Source of the DNA: Chitinophaga deserti
GTDB taxonomy: Bacteria; Bacteroidota; Bacteroidia; Chitinophagales; Chitinophagaceae
DNA length: 64,000 nt
NCBI RefSeq assembly: GCF_003149455.1
Contig: NZ_QFFK01000011.1
Coordinates: forward strand, 62,001-126,000
Direction: 5' to 3'
In this document: positions 62,879 to 64,000 of the stretch, in pieces
How the letters are laid out: every line of letters begins with the position of its first letter
How positions within the stretch are numbered: the stretch's first letter is position 1
Notes under the pieces: generated by a model
Database searches by the model: none
What the model was told of the DNA's origin: nothing
What the model saw: only the letters and a program-made list of their open reading frames with translations
Program-made: the position numbers and the translations under genes

Positions 62879-64000
62879 ATGAAGGAACACATGCATAAAT
62901 GGATCATTGGTTTTCAGGACACAGACCGCTCAATGGGTTGGCTCACCGGCGGCAAAGGCGCCAATCTTGGTGAGCTGTCGCGCATCCCTGGTATTCGGGT
63001 ACCCAAGGGCTTCAGTGTAACTACCGAAGCATATCAGAAAGTAACGGGTCAAAACAACCAGCTGCAGACACTGCTGGAAGCGCTTACCCAATGCAAGGCT
63101 ACAGACCGGGAAAGCATCCGGACTATCAGTGCCCGCATCCGCTCCCTCATCGAAGGCATTCCCATCCCTGCGGACATAGCCGCCGAGATAACTGCTTACA
63201 TAGAAGAACTGGGCGCAGAAGGGGCTTATGCGGTGCGTTCCAGCGCCACGGCTGAAGACCTGCCCAATGCATCCTTTGCCGGGCAGCAGGATTCTTTTCT
63301 GAACATTACTGGTGCAGATGCCATCCTGCAGCACATCTCCCTTTGTTGGGCTTCCCTGTTCACGGAAAGGGCAGTTTTATATCGTATGCAGAACGGCTTT
63401 GATCAACACCTGGTACACATTGCCGTAGTGGTGCAGCAAATGGTACATCCGCAGGCGGCAGGCGTTATGTTCACGGCTGCCCCTGTTTCCTCAAACAGGA
63501 AAGTATTATCCATTGACGCCGCACCCGGCCTCGGCGAGGAGCTCGTTTTAGGGATCGTGACCGCTGAAAACTATGAAGTACTTGCAGATGGAACGGTAAA
63601 CATACAAAGTAAAGCCAGGTTATCAGTAGAAGGTAACAGGGGATGGTATGCAGCTAACCCTTTTAGTAACTCGTCTAACTTTCTGCTTACAAAGGAACAG
63701 ATAACACAGCTGGCACAAACCGGGCGGCAGATAGAAGCACATTTCGGAGCACCCCAGGATATTGAATGGTGCCTTGCAGATGGAGAGTTCTATATCGTTC
63801 AGAGCCGCCCCATTACCACCCTGTTTCCTATCCCGGAAGCAAACGACACCGGCAACCATGTATACATTTCCGTTGGCCACCAGCAAATGATGACCGATGC
63901 CATGAAACCGCTGGGCCTTTCAGTATGGCAACTCAGCACCGGCGCTCATATGCGCGCTGCCGGAGGCCGGCTCTTTGTAGACGTAACGCCCATCCTCCAA
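62879..64000 (+). CDS. rph: rifampicin phosphotransferase (Rph), 5' part only
   Basis: The gene runs off the window end after 374 codons. The N-terminal ATP-grasp domain of the PEP-synthase type is present (LTGGKGANLGELSRIPG, RSSATAEDLPNASFAGQQDSF at 120-140, IEWCLADGEFYIVQSRPITTLFPIPEAN). The segment that follows, HVYISVGHQQMMTDAMKPLGLS and AAGGRLFVDV, distinguishes rifampicin phosphotransferases from PpsA. Such enzymes inactivate rifamycins by phosphorylating the ansa-chain hydroxyl. The swivelling His domain is beyond the window. The start is ATG 62879; ATG 62891 is possible. Confidence 0.87.
   Translation, partial: MKEHMHKWIIGFQDTDRSMGWLTGGKGANLGELSRIPGIRVPKGFSVTTEAYQKVTGQNNQLQTLLEALTQCKATDRESIRTISARIRSLIEGIPIPADIAAEITAYIEELGAEGAYAVRSSATAEDLPNASFAGQQDSFLNITGADAILQHISLCWASLFTERAVLYRMQNGFDQHLVHIAVVVQQMVHPQAAGVMFTAAPVSSNRKVLSIDAAPGLGEELVLGIVTAENYEVLADGTVNIQSKARLSVEGNRGWYAANPFSNSSNFLLTKEQITQLAQTGRQIEAHFGAPQDIEWCLADGEFYIVQSRPITTLFPIPEANDTGNHVYISVGHQQMMTDAMKPLGLSVWQLSTGAHMRAAGGRLFVDVTPILQ

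Overview
The window reads as chromosomal DNA of a Bacteroidota bacterium, most likely family Chitinophagaceae (Chitinophaga or a close relative). The evidence is a SusC/SusD pair with TlpA-type thioredoxin lipid/periplasmic proteins, a type IX secretion C-terminal sorting domain, several families largely confined to this phylum (DUF4252, DUF1599, BT_3928-like DoxX proteins, DUF3472, DUF6624), and promoters that fit the Bacteroidota form TTG-n19/20-TAnnTTTG rather than the E. coli form. No rRNA, tRNA, insertion sequence, prophage or CRISPR array was found. The window opens between genes and ends inside a gene.

Layout. 1-7.5 kb: a conserved housekeeping block (cdaA and folP leftward; DUF1599, DoxX-like protein, DppB-type permease rightward), then an ECF sigma factor, a small membrane protein that may be its anti-sigma factor, and two secreted DUF4252 proteins, closed by a DUF721 gene. 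7.5-14.2 kb: single-gene units (NTF2-like proteins, esterase, PhnA, DUF3995, methyltransferase, DoxX, GNAT, small lipoprotein, orphan LuxR-type response regulator). 14.3-19.4 kb: one giant surface protein with 480-bp tandem repeats and a T9SS tail. 19.9-26.7 kb: a SusC-SusD-TlpA-TlpA operon. 27-29.7 kb: divergent from it, two paralogous LytS-type histidine kinases (the first lacks its catalytic residues) and a LytTR regulator. 29.7-37.6 kb: an MFS exporter broken at a run of ten G, a putative class I isoprenoid-synthase-like gene, a serine hydrolase, small stand-alone genes and a second orphan response regulator. 37.6-43.1 kb: DUF3472 lipoprotein, GH18-like protein, TonB-dependent receptor. 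43.5-52.8 kb: DUF6624 protein, orphan barstar, ABC permease, bestrophin, 1198-residue TraB/GumN protein. 52.9-57.7 kb: a nitrosative/oxidative stress group (heme-copper-oxidase-like membrane protein, shortened Rrf2 regulator, hemerythrin, KatG). 57.8-59.6 kb: ArsR-SRPBCC-DoxX-DUF1801 operon with a clear dyad operator. 59.6-64 kb: gene remnants, GNAT, XRE regulator, an aspartic-protease-like secreted protein, and the start of a rifampicin phosphotransferase gene.

The least explained signal is architectural. Three non-coding intervals (115-310, 32563-32683, 59660-59780) each carry a degenerate tandem array whose unit is 11 bp, close to one helical turn, while the unit sequence differs from locus to locus. 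The middle array also folds on itself through a perfect 21-bp inverted repeat. I know of no described element with this form. Other points of interest are the catalytically dead kinase paired with an intact paralogue, the poly-G frameshift in the exporter, the isoprenoid-synthase-like gene, and a shared motif overlapping the promoters of the stress group.
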